Translations under genes and position numbers: made by a program
Shown here: piece after piece, positions 26,799 through 38,778 of the stretch
Numbering within the stretch: the stretch's first letter is position 1
Layout: every line of letters starts with the position of its first letter
From: Bradyrhizobium murdochi
GTDB taxonomy: Bacteria; Pseudomonadota; Alphaproteobacteria; Rhizobiales; Xanthobacteraceae
Length of the DNA: 64,000 bases
Assembly: GCF_000472965.1 (NCBI RefSeq)
Contig: NZ_AXAU01000001.1
Coordinates: 248,001 to 312,000, forward strand
Direction of reading: 5' to 3'
Notes under the pieces: generated by a model
What the model saw: the letters and a program-made list of their open reading frames with translations, nothing else
What the model was told of the DNA's origin: nothing
Databases searched by the model: none

Positions 26799-27155
26799 AT
26801 GACCTCACTCAACCGTCGTTTGTTTCTGTCGTTGGCTGCTGGTCTTGTGCCGGCTTCCGCCATCGCCCATCACGGCTGGGGCGGCTACGACACGTCGAAA
26901 TCGTTCACCGTCACCGGCAAGATCCTGAAATCCAGCTTCGAGAATCCGCATTGCCAGATCGAGATGGAGGTCGATGGCAAGCACTGGCACTTCATCCTGG
27001 CGCCCCCGTCGCGCATGCAGGCGCGTGGCGCGACGCGTGAGCTGATCGCTCCCGGCAGGACCTGCACCGTGTTCGGCTATCCGCACACCAGCAAGCCGGA
27101 CGAGGCGCGGATCGAATATATCGTGCTCGACGGCAAGCGTATCGAGTTGCGGTAG
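26799..27155 (+). CDS. DUF6152 family secreted protein
   Basis: This 118-residue protein starts with a twin-arginine-like leader (NRRLFLSLAAGLVPASAIA) directly followed by HHGWGGYD, the hallmark start of DUF6152 proteins. The rest is a small beta-rich domain (FTVTGKILKSSFENPHCQIE, then VFGYPHTSKPDEARIEYIV). The function is unknown; the N-terminal HH after signal cleavage suggests metal binding. ACGGAGG precedes the ATG. It is closely followed by a membrane protein gene, a pairing I associate with this family. Confidence 0.7.
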   Translation: MTSLNRRLFLSLAAGLVPASAIAHHGWGGYDTSKSFTVTGKILKSSFENPHCQIEMEVDGKHWHFILAPPSRMQARGATRELIAPGRTCTVFGYPHTSKPDEARIEYIVLDGKRIELR

Positions 27156-27159
27156 GGCA

Positions 27160-27648
27160 GTGGAACACCAGCCGGCCGCATCGATATTCCTGGCCCTGCA
27201 GGAAAGCGCGCTCGGTCATGCGATGCGCTCTTCGCCGGCGCTTTATCCCGCGGTCGAGATTCTGCACATTATCGGCTTCGTGATCCTGGTCGGGTCGATC
27301 CTGGCGCTCGACTTGAGGCTGCTGGGACTCGGGCGCACGCTTGCCATTCAACCGATGGCGCAATTGCTGCTGCCCTTGTCGCGTGCGGGCTTTCTGCTCG
27401 CGATCAGCATGGGCTTTTTGCTGTTCAGCGCCGATGCTTCGCATATCGTGAAAAATCCCGCGTTCCAGATCAAGCTGCTTCTGATCGGTGCGGCGCTGAT
27501 CAACATCGTGATCGCGCATGCCGTTCCATGGCGTTATGTTGAACACTGGGGTGACAAGGCGTCCGGCGCAGCCAAGGTGACTGCACTGCTATCGATCCTG
27601 CTGTGGCTCGGCGTTATCTGCGCGGGACGCCTGATTGCGTATTTTTAG
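27160..27648 (+). CDS. DUF6644-like integral membrane protein
   Basis: This 162-residue protein has four hydrophobic helices (about residues 28-50, 68-85, 104-122 and 138-160). A histidine in helix 1 (VEILHIIGFV) and another between helices (ADASHIVKNPAFQIK) resemble small haem- or copper-related membrane proteins. The GTG start at 27160 lies four bases after the DUF6152 stop; ATG at residue 22 is an alternative. The coupling suggests the two work together. Confidence 0.6.
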   Translation: MEHQPAASIFLALQESALGHAMRSSPALYPAVEILHIIGFVILVGSILALDLRLLGLGRTLAIQPMAQLLLPLSRAGFLLAISMGFLLFSADASHIVKNPAFQIKLLLIGAALINIVIAHAVPWRYVEHWGDKASGAAKVTALLSILLWLGVICAGRLIAYF

Positions 27649-27663
27649 CAAGGCCGCTTTGCC

Positions 27664-28239
27664 ATGTCCTGCATTCGCTTTGCCGTCTTCGCGCTCCTCA
27701 CCGGTTTGTTCGGTTCGGCGCAGATCGCCACCGCCGACGAAGCCGCCAATGCCTGGAAGGCGTTGCGCGCCGGCGGGCATGTCGCGCTGATGCGGCATAC
27801 CGATGCGCCGGGAGGCTTCGGCGATCCGCCCGGGTTTCGCGTTGAAGACTGTGCCACCCAGCGCAACCTGAGCGCCAGGGGGAGGGCGGACGCCGAGAAA
27901 ATCGGTGCGCGGCTCAAGCGGGAAGGGATTGCGTTTGAATCGATCTTGAGCTCGCCGTGGTGCCGATGCATCGACACCGCCAAATTGCTGGACCTTGGGC
28001 CGGTCGAGACCGTTGCGACATTCGGTAATGTCGTGGTGCTGCGCGATCAACGAGAGACACTAACGGCGGGAGGGCGTGCGCGCATCGCCAAATGGACGTC
28101 GCGCGGAAACCTCCTCATTGTGACGCACGGCGCGAACATTTCGGCGCTCACCGGCGTCTCGCCGGCCAGCGGCGAAATCGTCGTGGTCAAAGGCGGAAGC
28201 GATCGCACTGAGCCTGCCGGCCGCCTGGTTCTCGATTGA
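27664..28239 (+). CDS. Secreted histidine phosphatase-family protein
   Basis: This 191-residue protein has a signal peptide (residues 1-24) and the branch-1 histidine phosphatase motif with its catalytic His in HVALMRHTDAPG. The second His motif is LIVTHGANISAL. It would act in the periplasm on an unknown phosphate ester. The active-site RHG is altered to RHT, as in several secreted family members. It lies 15 bases after the preceding membrane gene. Confidence 0.75.
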   Translation: MSCIRFAVFALLTGLFGSAQIATADEAANAWKALRAGGHVALMRHTDAPGGFGDPPGFRVEDCATQRNLSARGRADAEKIGARLKREGIAFESILSSPWCRCIDTAKLLDLGPVETVATFGNVVVLRDQRETLTAGGRARIAKWTSRGNLLIVTHGANISALTGVSPASGEIVVVKGGSDRTEPAGRLVLD

Positions 28240-28250
28240 GCCAATTCGAA

Positions 28251-28499
28251 TTACCGTGCGTCCGCGCGCGCGTCCTTCGTGCGATAGCGGTTCCAGTTGG
28301 CGATCACGCCTTCGTATCGCACCGGTTTCGTTGCCGTTGCAGTGCGTGCGTTTTCGGTCTCTGTTTCGTTGGCGGCATTCGGGAAAATCACGAAAAATCC
28401 CAGAAGACCGACGATCATCGTGCCGTAGATCAGGAAGCCTGCTATCAGCCAGCGTCGCGAATTGGCCTGACGCTCTTTCGCTGGGAGCAAGCTTTCCAT
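28251..28499 (-). CDS. Small single-span membrane protein
   Basis: This 82-residue protein is unrecognised. It has one transmembrane helix (RWLIAGFLIYGTMIVGLLGF) between a charged N-terminus and a polar, Thr/Ala-rich C-terminus. It is convergent with the histidine phosphatase gene. No strong Shine-Dalgarno is seen before the ATG, so it is less certain than its neighbours. Confidence 0.45.
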   Translation of the reverse strand: MESLLPAKERQANSRRWLIAGFLIYGTMIVGLLGFFVIFPNAANETETENARTATATKPVRYEGVIANWNRYRTKDARADAR

Positions 28500-28699
28500 G
28501 TCCGGAAATCCATCTGTCAGCCCCGGACGGTTATAAGCTCAGTCGAAACGGCGGCATGTGATCTGGTTCACGCCGCGGCCGGCAAAGCTCTCGCGCTGCC
28601 CGACAGGCAAATCAGCTAGATGTTGTGTCCAGCCGATCCCGCAAAATTATCCGCTTTCGTCGTAGACCAAATCAGTCACATATACTGGGCGTCTCACCC

Positions 28700-29098
28700 A
28701 ATTGAGGGGCGGGTCGCGATCGTCACGAACGTGCGGTGAGATGCGATGGACGCTGATGGCGCGCTAGACGTACGCGCCGGAAGCGTACGGCGAAGTCGTG
28801 TGGTTCGGGCGTCGCGGTGCTGGCGCTAAGCTGCGTGAAACTATTTGCGCAGCGACGGAGGCAAAAGAGCCGTTCTCCGGGAAGAGCACGAAGTAAGCCG
28901 TAAAGCCATTGCGCAGGGAAGGCCGGGATGCTCCCGCTGTACCTGTATGCTCGTGTGCGCTTTTGCTATGCGCAATTGCACACGAGACCGCGGGTGCAGC
29001 AAGCACCCGGTCTTCCCTGCGCCCTCTGATTGGAGAGGGCGGGAAGTTGATGGCAAAGCTCGGGCGCAATGCGTCGCGAGATCGCGAAGGCGTATCTG
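28700..29098. repeat. Large dispersed intergenic repeat of Bradyrhizobium type
   Basis: About 400 bases resemble a repeat I have seen in many Bradyrhizobium intergenic regions, including GATCGTCACGAACGTGCGG, GGAGGCAAAAGAGCCGTTCT, GAGCACGAAGTAAGCCGTAA and ACCGCGGGTGCAGCAAGCAC. It carries frames in several directions but none looks like a protein. An inverted pair (GGGTGCAGCAAGCACCC) lies near its right end. With 28500-28699 and the next repeat it fills the gap of about 725 bases before the GST gene. Confidence 0.6.
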
Positions 29099-29099
29099 C

Positions 29100-29180
29100 G
29101 TAGGATGGGTAGAGCGAAGCGAAACCCATCATCACGTGCACCGGCATTGATGGGTATTGCTTCGCTCCACCCATCCTACG
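29100..29180. repeat. Palindromic repeat, GTAGGATGGG family
   Basis: GTAGGATGGGTAGAGCGAAG and the inverted CTTCGCTCCACCCATCCTAC form a long hairpin around the internal pair AAACCCATCATCACG and TTGATGGGT. It is related to 55631-55720 and 62504-62597. Confidence 0.7.
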
Positions 29181-29225
29181 GGACCTCAAGAACCGCCACA
29201 CTCTAACAAGACCAGAGGAAGCCCC

Positions 29226-29861
29226 ATGCTCACCGTCCATCATCTCAACGACTCCCGCTCGCAGCGAATTTTGTGGCTGCTGGAGGAGCTCGGCACGCCC
29301 TATGAGCTGAAGCGTTATCAGCGCAACGCCGAGACGCGGCTGGCGCCGCCGGAGTTGAAAGAGGTTCATCCGCTCGGCAAATCGCCCGTCATCACTGACG
29401 GCGACATGACCATCGCCGAATCCGGCGCCATCGTCGATTACATCATCCGCCGTTACGGCCAGGGAAAAGACAAGCCCGCGATGATGCCGGCGCCCGGCAG
29501 CGCGGACTACGAGGCCTACAACGAGTGGCTGCACTATTCCGAAGGCTCGGCGATGTTGCCGTTGATGCTGAACCTCTATGTCGGCCGGCTGAAGGAGGCA
29601 GGTGCGCCGCTGCATCCGCGCATCGACAGCGAACTGGCGAACCACCTCGGCTATGTCGACCGCGCGCTGAACGGGCGGGAGTTCTTCGTCGGAACGTCGC
29701 TGACCGGCGCCGACATCCAGATGAGCTTTGTCGGCGAGCTGGCAAAAGTATTCGACAAGCTCGGGCCATATCGGAACTTGGCGGCCTGGCTGGAACGCAT
29801 GCACGCCCGCCCGGCGTTCCAGCGCTCGGTCGCCAAGGGCGGGCCATACCGGTTTGCGTGA
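29226..29861 (+). CDS. Glutathione S-transferase family protein
   Basis: This 211-residue protein has the thioredoxin-like N-terminal domain (residues 1-80, with the cis-Pro of GKSPVITDGDMTIAESGAI) and an all-helical C-terminal domain with the GADIQMSF N-capping motif. It probably conjugates or reduces electrophiles with glutathione; the catalytic residue would be Ser or Arg near SRSQRI. The ATG at 29226 follows AGAGGAAG. Confidence 0.88.
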   Translation: MLTVHHLNDSRSQRILWLLEELGTPYELKRYQRNAETRLAPPELKEVHPLGKSPVITDGDMTIAESGAIVDYIIRRYGQGKDKPAMMPAPGSADYEAYNEWLHYSEGSAMLPLMLNLYVGRLKEAGAPLHPRIDSELANHLGYVDRALNGREFFVGTSLTGADIQMSFVGELAKVFDKLGPYRNLAAWLERMHARPAFQRSVAKGGPYRFA

Positions 29862-29870
29862 GGGGAGGCA

Positions 29871-29980
29871 GTCATTCCGGGGCGCGAAGCGAACCCGGAA
29901 TCTCGAGATTCCGGGTCTGGTCCTTCGGACCATCCCGGAATGACGGTGAACTGGAACGCCCGGCTCAAGGCCGGGGCGAC
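29871..29980. repeat. Palindromic repeat, CATTCCGGGGCGCGAAGCG family
   Basis: GTCATTCCGGGGCGCGAAGC pairs with ATCCCGGAATGAC, with the internal GGAATCTCGAGATTCC and GGTCCTTCGGACC hairpins, then CGGCTCAAGGCCGG. It lies between the GST and glyA genes. Confidence 0.7.
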
Positions 29981-30150
29981 GACGAATAGGGCTTCATTCC
30001 CACCATATCTTGCATAAATACCAGCCCTGTACCGCAAATGCTTGGCCAATTCCGGCCGATGTGGTATCTCGCAGGCGCTTCTTTCGACCGCCACACCAGA
30101 CCCGCCCGCTTCGCCCCTAAGGGCCTGCGGCGGTGGAGATATTTCGCCCA

Positions 30151-31461
<1,311 letters not shown>

Positions 31462-31488
31462 GGTCTAGCAAGTCGAAGGTCCCGTTGG

Positions 31489-31971
31489 ATGCGTTGTCCT
31501 AGCTGCAACAGTCTCGATACGCAGGTGAAGGATTCGCGTCCGACCGAAGACTCGGCCGTGATCCGGCGGCGGCGGGTATGCATCGCCTGCAACTTCCGCT
31601 TCACCACCTTCGAGCGGGTGCAGTTGCGCGAACTGACGGTCATCAAGCGCAACGGGCGCCGGGTGCCGTTCGACCGCGACAAGCTGGTCCGCTCGCTGCA
31701 GATCTCCTTGCGCAAGCGCCCGGTCGACCCTGAGCGGGTCGAGAAGATGGTTTCGGCGATCGTGCGCGAACTCGAGAGCGGCGGCGAGGCGGAAGTCTCC
31801 TCGGAGGCGATCGGCGAGATCGTGATGGAGCATCTGCGCCAGCTCGACGACGTTGCCTATGTGCGCTTCGCCTCCGTCTACCGCAATTTCCGCGAGGCCA
31901 AGGATTTTGAGACCGTGCTCGGCGAGCTCTCAGGCGAGGACGAAGCGCGGATCGCCACGTTGCGCAAATGA
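31489..31971 (+). CDS. nrdR: Transcriptional repressor NrdR
   Basis: This 160-residue regulator represses ribonucleotide reductase genes when dATP/ATP levels are high. It has the N-terminal zinc ribbon ([13 protein letters not shown] and CIACNFRF) and an ATP-cone domain from about residue 49. It lies 27 bases after glyA, and its stop overlaps ribD by four bases. Confidence 0.96.
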   Translation: MRCPSCNSLDTQVKDSRPTEDSAVIRRRRVCIACNFRFTTFERVQLRELTVIKRNGRRVPFDRDKLVRSLQISLRKRPVDPERVEKMVSAIVRELESGGEAEVSSEAIGEIVMEHLRQLDDVAYVRFASVYRNFREAKDFETVLGELSGEDEARIATLRK

Positions 31972-33116
31972 TCTTCCGCATCCTGGAAGACCAGTACGGA
32001 CAGAAGATCAGGGAGTCCAAAGCGGCGGACCAGCGCTTCATGCAGCTTGCGCTGTCGCTCGGCCGGCGCGGACTGGGGCGCACTTGGTCCAACCCGGCCG
32101 TCGGGGCGGTCGTCGTGAAGGATGGCGTCATCGTCGGGCGCGGCTGGACGCAACCGGGCGGGCGACCGCATGCCGAGCCGGAGGCGCTCAAACGTGCCGG
32201 CGAGGCGGCGCGTGGCGCGACGCTGTATGTGACGCTGGAGCCCTGTTCGCATTTCGGCAAATCGCCGCCTTGCGTCGATGCTGTGATCGCCTCCGGCATT
32301 GCGCGCGTGGTGTCGGCGATCGAGGATCCCAATCCGGAGGTGGCCGGGCAGGGGCATGCAAAACTCCGCGCGGCCGGGATATCCGTCGATGTCGGGCTCG
32401 GTGCTCAGGAAGCCGCGCGCGATCACGCCGGCCATTTCCGCCGCGTCCGCGACAAGCGCCCGCATGTGATCCTGAAACTCGCCGTCTCCGCCGACGACAA
32501 GATCGCTGCCGCCGGCCACAAGCCCGTTGCGATTACGGGCGAGGCCGCGAGAACGCAGGTGCATCTGTTGCGCGCGCAATGCGACGCGATCCTGGTCGGC
32601 ATCGGCACCGTGCTGGCGGACGATCCGCTCCTGACTTGCCGCCTGCCAGGGATGGAAGCGCGGTCGCCGGTGCGCGTGGTGCTGGATCGCGCGCTGCGGC
32701 TGCCCGGCACCAGCAAGCTCGTTCAGTCCGCGCGGCAGACGCCGCTCTGGGTCATGACGTCGGACTTCGCCGAAGCTCCTGCGGCCATGAAACTCGGTGC
32801 GGCGGGCGCGCAGGTAATGCGCGTTGCAGCTACCGCGCAGCCGGGGCTGGATTTATCTGCGGTGCTGCACGCGCTGTCCGACAAGGGCATCACCAGGCTG
32901 ATGGTCGAGGGTGGATCGCGGGTAGCGTCGTCCTTCGTCGCGAGCGGCTTGGTCGATGAAATCTGGCTGTTGCGCGGTCCTGATAAGGTGGGTGCTGACG
33001 GCATCCCCGCGCTGGACGCATTACCGCTGTCGACTCTCACCGGGTCGCCCGTGTTCAAGCCACGTGCTAGCGAAAGCCTGGGCAACGACACTCTCACGAT
33101 TTACGAGCGCGCTTGA
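31968..33116 (+). CDS. ribD: Bifunctional riboflavin biosynthesis deaminase/reductase
   Basis: This 382-residue enzyme deaminates and then reduces the pyrimidine intermediate made from GTP in riboflavin synthesis. The N-terminal zinc deaminase domain shows HAEPEAL and [14 protein letters not shown] (about residues 60-105). The C-terminal reductase domain spans about 155-380, with [11 protein letters not shown]. The start overlaps nrdR (ATGA) and the stop directly abuts ribE. Confidence 0.95.
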   Translation: MIFRILEDQYGQKIRESKAADQRFMQLALSLGRRGLGRTWSNPAVGAVVVKDGVIVGRGWTQPGGRPHAEPEALKRAGEAARGATLYVTLEPCSHFGKSPPCVDAVIASGIARVVSAIEDPNPEVAGQGHAKLRAAGISVDVGLGAQEAARDHAGHFRRVRDKRPHVILKLAVSADDKIAAAGHKPVAITGEAARTQVHLLRAQCDAILVGIGTVLADDPLLTCRLPGMEARSPVRVVLDRALRLPGTSKLVQSARQTPLWVMTSDFAEAPAAMKLGAAGAQVMRVAATAQPGLDLSAVLHALSDKGITRLMVEGGSRVASSFVASGLVDEIWLLRGPDKVGADGIPALDALPLSTLTGSPVFKPRASESLGNDTLTIYERA

Positions 33117-33725
33117 ATGTTTACCGGAATTGTCACCGACATCGGCGAAATCGTCGCACTGACGCCAACGGCGCAGGGGCAGTTGCACCGGATGCGGATC
33201 GCCTGCCGCTACGACCAGACGACCATCGCCGACGGGGCCTCGATTGCCTGCAATGGCGTCTGCCTGACGGTAGTCGCTTCCAGCGTCGAAGGCGGCAAGA
33301 CCTGGTTCGACGTCGATGCCGCCGCGGAAACGCTCGGCATGACCACGGCCAAGCATTGGGCCAAGGGAACAAAGCTCAACCTCGAACGCGCGCTGAAGAT
33401 CGGCGATGAACTCGGCGGCCATATCGTCGCCGGCCATGCCGACGGCGTGGCCACCATCGTCAGGCGCGACGATCTGCCCGATATGGCGCGGTTCGAACTG
33501 CGCACCACGCGAGAGCTGGCGCGTTTCATCGCCGCCAAAGGTTCGGTGACGCTGGATGGCGTATCGCTGACCGTGAATACGGTCGAGGATGTCACATTTT
33601 CGGTGCTGATTATCCCGCACACGCTCAGCGTCACCACGCTTGGCGGCTGGGCAGCAGGCAGCGAGGTCAATATCGAGGTCGACCTGATGGCCCGCTATGC
33701 GGCGCGGCTGTCGGAAATGAAGTGA
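33117..33725 (+). CDS. ribE: Riboflavin synthase alpha subunit
   Basis: This 202-residue enzyme dismutates two lumazine molecules to riboflavin. The two lumazine-binding repeats (about 1-95 and 96-195) are visible, with the N-terminal MFTGIVTDIG signature and SIACNGVCLTV. It begins immediately after ribD. It is separated from ribH by a 160-base spacer containing a dispersed repeat. Confidence 0.95.
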   Translation: MFTGIVTDIGEIVALTPTAQGQLHRMRIACRYDQTTIADGASIACNGVCLTVVASSVEGGKTWFDVDAAAETLGMTTAKHWAKGTKLNLERALKIGDELGGHIVAGHADGVATIVRRDDLPDMARFELRTTRELARFIAAKGSVTLDGVSLTVNTVEDVTFSVLIIPHTLSVTTLGGWAAGSEVNIEVDLMARYAARLSEMK

Positions 33726-33759
33726 CAGGGTAACATACGGCGCTTAAAACGCCGGCCCA

Positions 33760-33872
33760 ACCCCTCATGGTGAGGAGGCGCACTTGCGCCGTCTCGAACC
33801 ATGAGGCCCGGAAGTAAACCCATCCTTCGAGACGCGGCCATGAGGCCGCTCCTCAGGATGAGGACCGAGCAA
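33760..33872. repeat. Dispersed palindromic repeat inside the rib operon
   Basis: CTCATGGTGAGGAGGCGCAC with CGTCTCGAACCATGAGG, then CATCCTTCGAGACGCGGCC with GGCCGCTCCTCAGGATGAGG, form two hairpins between ribE and ribH. It is the same family as 24885-25010. It could lower ribH expression or shape mRNA stability. Confidence 0.72.
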
Positions 33873-33887
33873 GACGGAAGATAGTTG

Positions 33888-34379
33888 ATGGCAGACGCAC
33901 GGCGCGCACCGCTGAAAGACCAGACCGACATCACAGGCGCGCGCGCGCTGATCGTCGAGGCGCGGTTCTATGACGACATTCAGGACGCGCTGCTGGAAGG
34001 CGCCGTCGCCGAGCTGAAGGCCGCCGGCGTGACGCACGACGTCATCACCGTGCCGGGCGCGCTGGAGATTCCGGCCGCGATCGCGATCGCGCTCGATGCC
34101 GCCGACCGGAACGGCAAGCCGTATGATGCGGCGATTGCGCTCGGCTGCGTGGTGCGCGGCGACACCATCCATTTCGAGATCGTCTCGATCGAATCCTCGC
34201 GCGCCCTGATGGACCTTGCGGTCGCGCGAAAGCTGCCGCTCGGCAACGGCATCATTACCGTAAATACCGAGGCTCAAGCCTGGGCGAGGGCGCGCGCCAG
34301 CGAGTTGAACAAGGGCGGCGACGCCGCGCGCGCGGCGCTGGCGATGCTGCGGATCAAACGCCGGCTGGCAAAGGCTTAG
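33888..34379 (+). CDS. ribH: 6,7-dimethyl-8-ribityllumazine synthase
   Basis: This 163-residue enzyme condenses the ribityl pyrimidine with dihydroxybutanone phosphate to lumazine. It forms the capsid-like or pentameric partner of riboflavin synthase. Conserved [27 protein letters not shown] and the NGIITV strand are present. The ATG at 33888 follows GGAAG; a TTG directly before it is unlikely. The gap to nusB is three bases. Confidence 0.95.
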   Translation: MADARRAPLKDQTDITGARALIVEARFYDDIQDALLEGAVAELKAAGVTHDVITVPGALEIPAAIAIALDAADRNGKPYDAAIALGCVVRGDTIHFEIVSIESSRALMDLAVARKLPLGNGIITVNTEAQAWARARASELNKGGDAARAALAMLRIKRRLAKA

Positions 34380-34382
34380 GCG

Positions 34383-34874
34383 ATGGCAGAGAAGAAGCCC
34401 GCCAAAACTCCCGACAAGAAAGCCAACCGCCGCGGCGCGGCGCGGCTCGCGGCCGTGCAGGCGCTGTACCAGATGGACATCGCAGGCGCCGGGATCAACG
34501 ACATCTTCGCCGAGTTTGAAAGCCACTGGCTCGGCAACGAGGTCGAGGGCGAGAAATACCTGCCGGCGGAAGCTGCATTCTTCCGCGACGTGGTGTCAGG
34601 CGTGGTCCGCGACCAGGCGAGGCTCGATCCTCTGATCGACGACGCGCTGCAGAAGGGCTGGTCCTTGAAGCGGATCGACGCGATTTTGCGCGCGGTGCTG
34701 CGCGCCGGCTCCTACGAGCTCGAGCATCGCAAGGACGTGCCGGGCCGCGTGGTCGTCTCAGAATATGTCGACGTCGCCCATGCCTTCGTCGAAAAGGACG
34801 AGACCGGCATGGTCAACGCCGTGCTCGACCAGATCGCGCGCCAGTTCCGCGCCGACGAGTTCACGCGTGGCTAG
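34383..34874 (+). CDS. nusB: Transcription antitermination factor NusB
   Basis: This 163-residue all-helical RNA-binding protein acts with NusE in rRNA antitermination. The Lys/Arg-rich N-terminus, RRGAARLAAVQALYQMD, and the C-terminal VVVSEYVDVAHAFVEKDE block are typical. It is slightly longer than E. coli NusB because of the basic N-terminal extension. It overlaps thiL by eight bases. Confidence 0.94.
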   Translation: MAEKKPAKTPDKKANRRGAARLAAVQALYQMDIAGAGINDIFAEFESHWLGNEVEGEKYLPAEAAFFRDVVSGVVRDQARLDPLIDDALQKGWSLKRIDAILRAVLRAGSYELEHRKDVPGRVVVSEYVDVAHAFVEKDETGMVNAVLDQIARQFRADEFTRG

Positions 34875-35859
34875 CGGCAAACCAGTGTCCGGCGAGGAGG
34901 CGCTGATCGCGCGCTATTTCCGGCCGCTTGCAACCGACCCCGGCGCCTTCCGTCTCGACGACGACGCTGCGGTGCTGAAGCCATCGGGCGATGACATCGT
35001 GGTGACGACGGATGCAATTGTCGAGGGCGTGCATTTCCTGCCCGATGATCCGCCCGATGCGGTCGCGCGCAAGGCGCTGCGGGTGAACCTCAGCGATCTC
35101 GCCGCGAAGGGCGCGACGCCGGCCAGCTTTGTGCTGACGCTGGCGCTCCGCAGCGTGGATGAGGGCTGGCTACAACCGTTCGCGGCGGCGCTGGGCGAGG
35201 ACATCCGGCAGTTCGCATGTCCGCTGCTCGGCGGCGATACGGTGTCGACGCCGGGACCGCCGATGGTGTCGGTCACCGCATTCGGCCGCGTGCCGTCGGG
35301 AAAAATGGTCCATCGCAGCGGCGCCAAGCCCGGCGAGCGCGTGATGGTGACGGGCACGATCGGAGACGCCGGGCTGGGGCTGGCTATCCTCCGCGGAGGG
35401 AAGGTGCATGCCGCCGCCGATACGGCCGCGCGGGAGATGCTGGTCGGGCGCTATCGCGTCCCGCAGCCGCGCGTGGCAATGGCCGAGATCGTTCGCGAAT
35501 ACGCCAGTGCTTCGATGGACGTCTCGGATGGATTGGCGGGCGATCTGACAAAGCTCTGCAGCGTGTCAGGCGTATCCGCCGTGATCGATCTGGCGCAGGT
35601 GCCGTTGTCCGGCGCAGCGCGGGGGTTGGTGTCGCGCGGCATTGTCGGACTGGAAACATTGATCGCCAGTGGCGACGATTACGAAATCCTCTGCACGATT
35701 CCGGAAGAGCGTGTTGAAGCCTTCGAAGCTGCCGCGGAGCGCGCAGGGGTTGCGCTTAGTTCCATTGGAACGATCGTCGCAGGGAGTGCAGTTCCGAAGT
35801 TCGTCGACAAGGAGGGCAAGGAAATCGCCTTGGAACGGCTGTCCTACAGCCATTTCTGA
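34867..35859 (+). CDS. thiL: Thiamine-monophosphate kinase
   Basis: This 330-residue enzyme phosphorylates thiamine monophosphate to the active diphosphate. Metal and nucleotide motifs are DDDAAVL, TTDAIVEGVHF, LLGGDTVST and SMDVSDGLAGDL. The GTG at 34867 lies inside the nusB end and gives the standard length; the frame upstream of it belongs to nusB in another phase. It is the last gene of this operon. Confidence 0.93.
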   Translation: MASGKPVSGEEALIARYFRPLATDPGAFRLDDDAAVLKPSGDDIVVTTDAIVEGVHFLPDDPPDAVARKALRVNLSDLAAKGATPASFVLTLALRSVDEGWLQPFAAALGEDIRQFACPLLGGDTVSTPGPPMVSVTAFGRVPSGKMVHRSGAKPGERVMVTGTIGDAGLGLAILRGGKVHAAADTAAREMLVGRYRVPQPRVAMAEIVREYASASMDVSDGLAGDLTKLCSVSGVSAVIDLAQVPLSGAARGLVSRGIVGLETLIASGDDYEILCTIPEERVEAFEAAAERAGVALSSIGTIVAGSAVPKFVDKEGKEIALERLSYSHF

Positions 35860-36065
35860 AGGCATCGCATAATGCCGTCGGCTTTATTTCCTGCCGGCCA
35901 TTGCAATTTCGCTGAAAACCTATAGGTTGTAGCGCATTCGATTACCGCCGTGCCTTTTTGAACGCGCCCCACGGGGCTTCTTTCCAGAGACATCGTCGAG
36001 ATTGGATTTGAATCCGTGCGATCGCCGCGCGGAATGAAAAGCCTATGTGCTTTGGAGAAGAGAAA

Positions 36066-36275
36066 ATGGCTACAGGAACAGTGAAGTGGTTCAACGGTCA
36101 AAAGGGTTTCGGTTTCATTGAGCCGAGCGATGGCAGCAAGGATGTGTTCGTGCACATCTCCGCCGTCGAGCGCGCCGGCCTTGGCGGGCTGGCCGAAGGT
36201 CAGAAGGTTCAGTTCGAACTCAAGACCGACAAGATGCGGGGCAAGGTAAGCGCGGAAAACCTGTCGCTGGTCTAA
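36066..36275 (+). CDS. Cold-shock domain protein
   Basis: This 69-residue CspA-type RNA chaperone has both RNA-binding motifs (KGFGFIEP and DVFVHISA). TTGGAGAAG precedes the ATG. The 5' region between thiL and the ATG is about 200 bases and contains a GC hairpin (GCGCCCCACGGGGC) that could be a thermosensitive leader, as in many csp genes. A good terminator follows. Confidence 0.93.
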   Translation: MATGTVKWFNGQKGFGFIEPSDGSKDVFVHISAVERAGLGGLAEGQKVQFELKTDKMRGKVSAENLSLV

Positions 36276-36318
36276 GGCCTCGAAACGGTCGTTTCACGGA
36301 TGTACTGGAATGGCTCGT

Positions 36319-36362
36319 GAGCCCGCTCGATCCCTCCCGGGGTTGAGCGGGCTCTTCTATTT
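36319..36362 (+). terminator. Rho-independent terminator of the cold-shock gene
   Basis: GAGCCCGCTC and GAGCGGGCTC form a perfect 10-base stem with a 16-base loop, followed by TTCTATTT. Confidence 0.88.
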
Positions 36363-36501
36363 GGGCCGGGCCGAATACCCGATGCCCCCCGGGCGCCAGT
36401 TGGCTGGACGTATTCCGGGTGACACCTTTCAAAAATCGACGGTTTTCGCCCTTCGTGACATTGCGCCGGAGGGGCGATTTTGGCATGGTCCCGCCCGATT
36501 T

Positions 36502-36537
36502 GAGGCCGCCCTTCTGGGCAGGGAAGGCCTCCTTTTT
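36502..36537 (+). terminator. Terminator-like hairpin in front of hppA
   Basis: GAGGCC and GGCCTC enclose GCCCTTCTGGGCAGGGAA, itself able to fold (GCCC with GGGC), followed by CTTTTTG. It ends 65 bases before the hppA start. It either isolates hppA from upstream transcripts or attenuates it. Confidence 0.5.
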
Positions 36538-36602
36538 GTGCGTCCGCCGCGACCGCGGTGACGGCGCGGGGGTGGAACGAACAAAAAACTGAGGCAAATT
36601 CG

Positions 36603-38723
<2,121 letters not shown>

Positions 38724-38747
38724 TCCGGGGCGAGGCTGATCAAAACG

Positions 38748-38778
38748 AAAACCCCGCGGTGCAAGCCGCGGGGTTTTT
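38748..38778. terminator. Bidirectional terminator after hppA
   Basis: ACCCCGCGG and CCGCGGGGT enclose TGCAAG, with A-rich and T-rich flanks on either side. It serves convergent hppA and the regulator gene whose stop codon touches it. Confidence 0.88.

Noticed and set aside
28764..29933. Minus-strand open frame of 389 codons
   Set aside because: It runs through dispersed repeats and antisense to the GST gene, so it is not a protein gene.
33726..33887. Possible FMN riboswitch before ribH
   Set aside because: The conserved FMN element boxes are absent, and the spacer is explained by a dispersed repeat.
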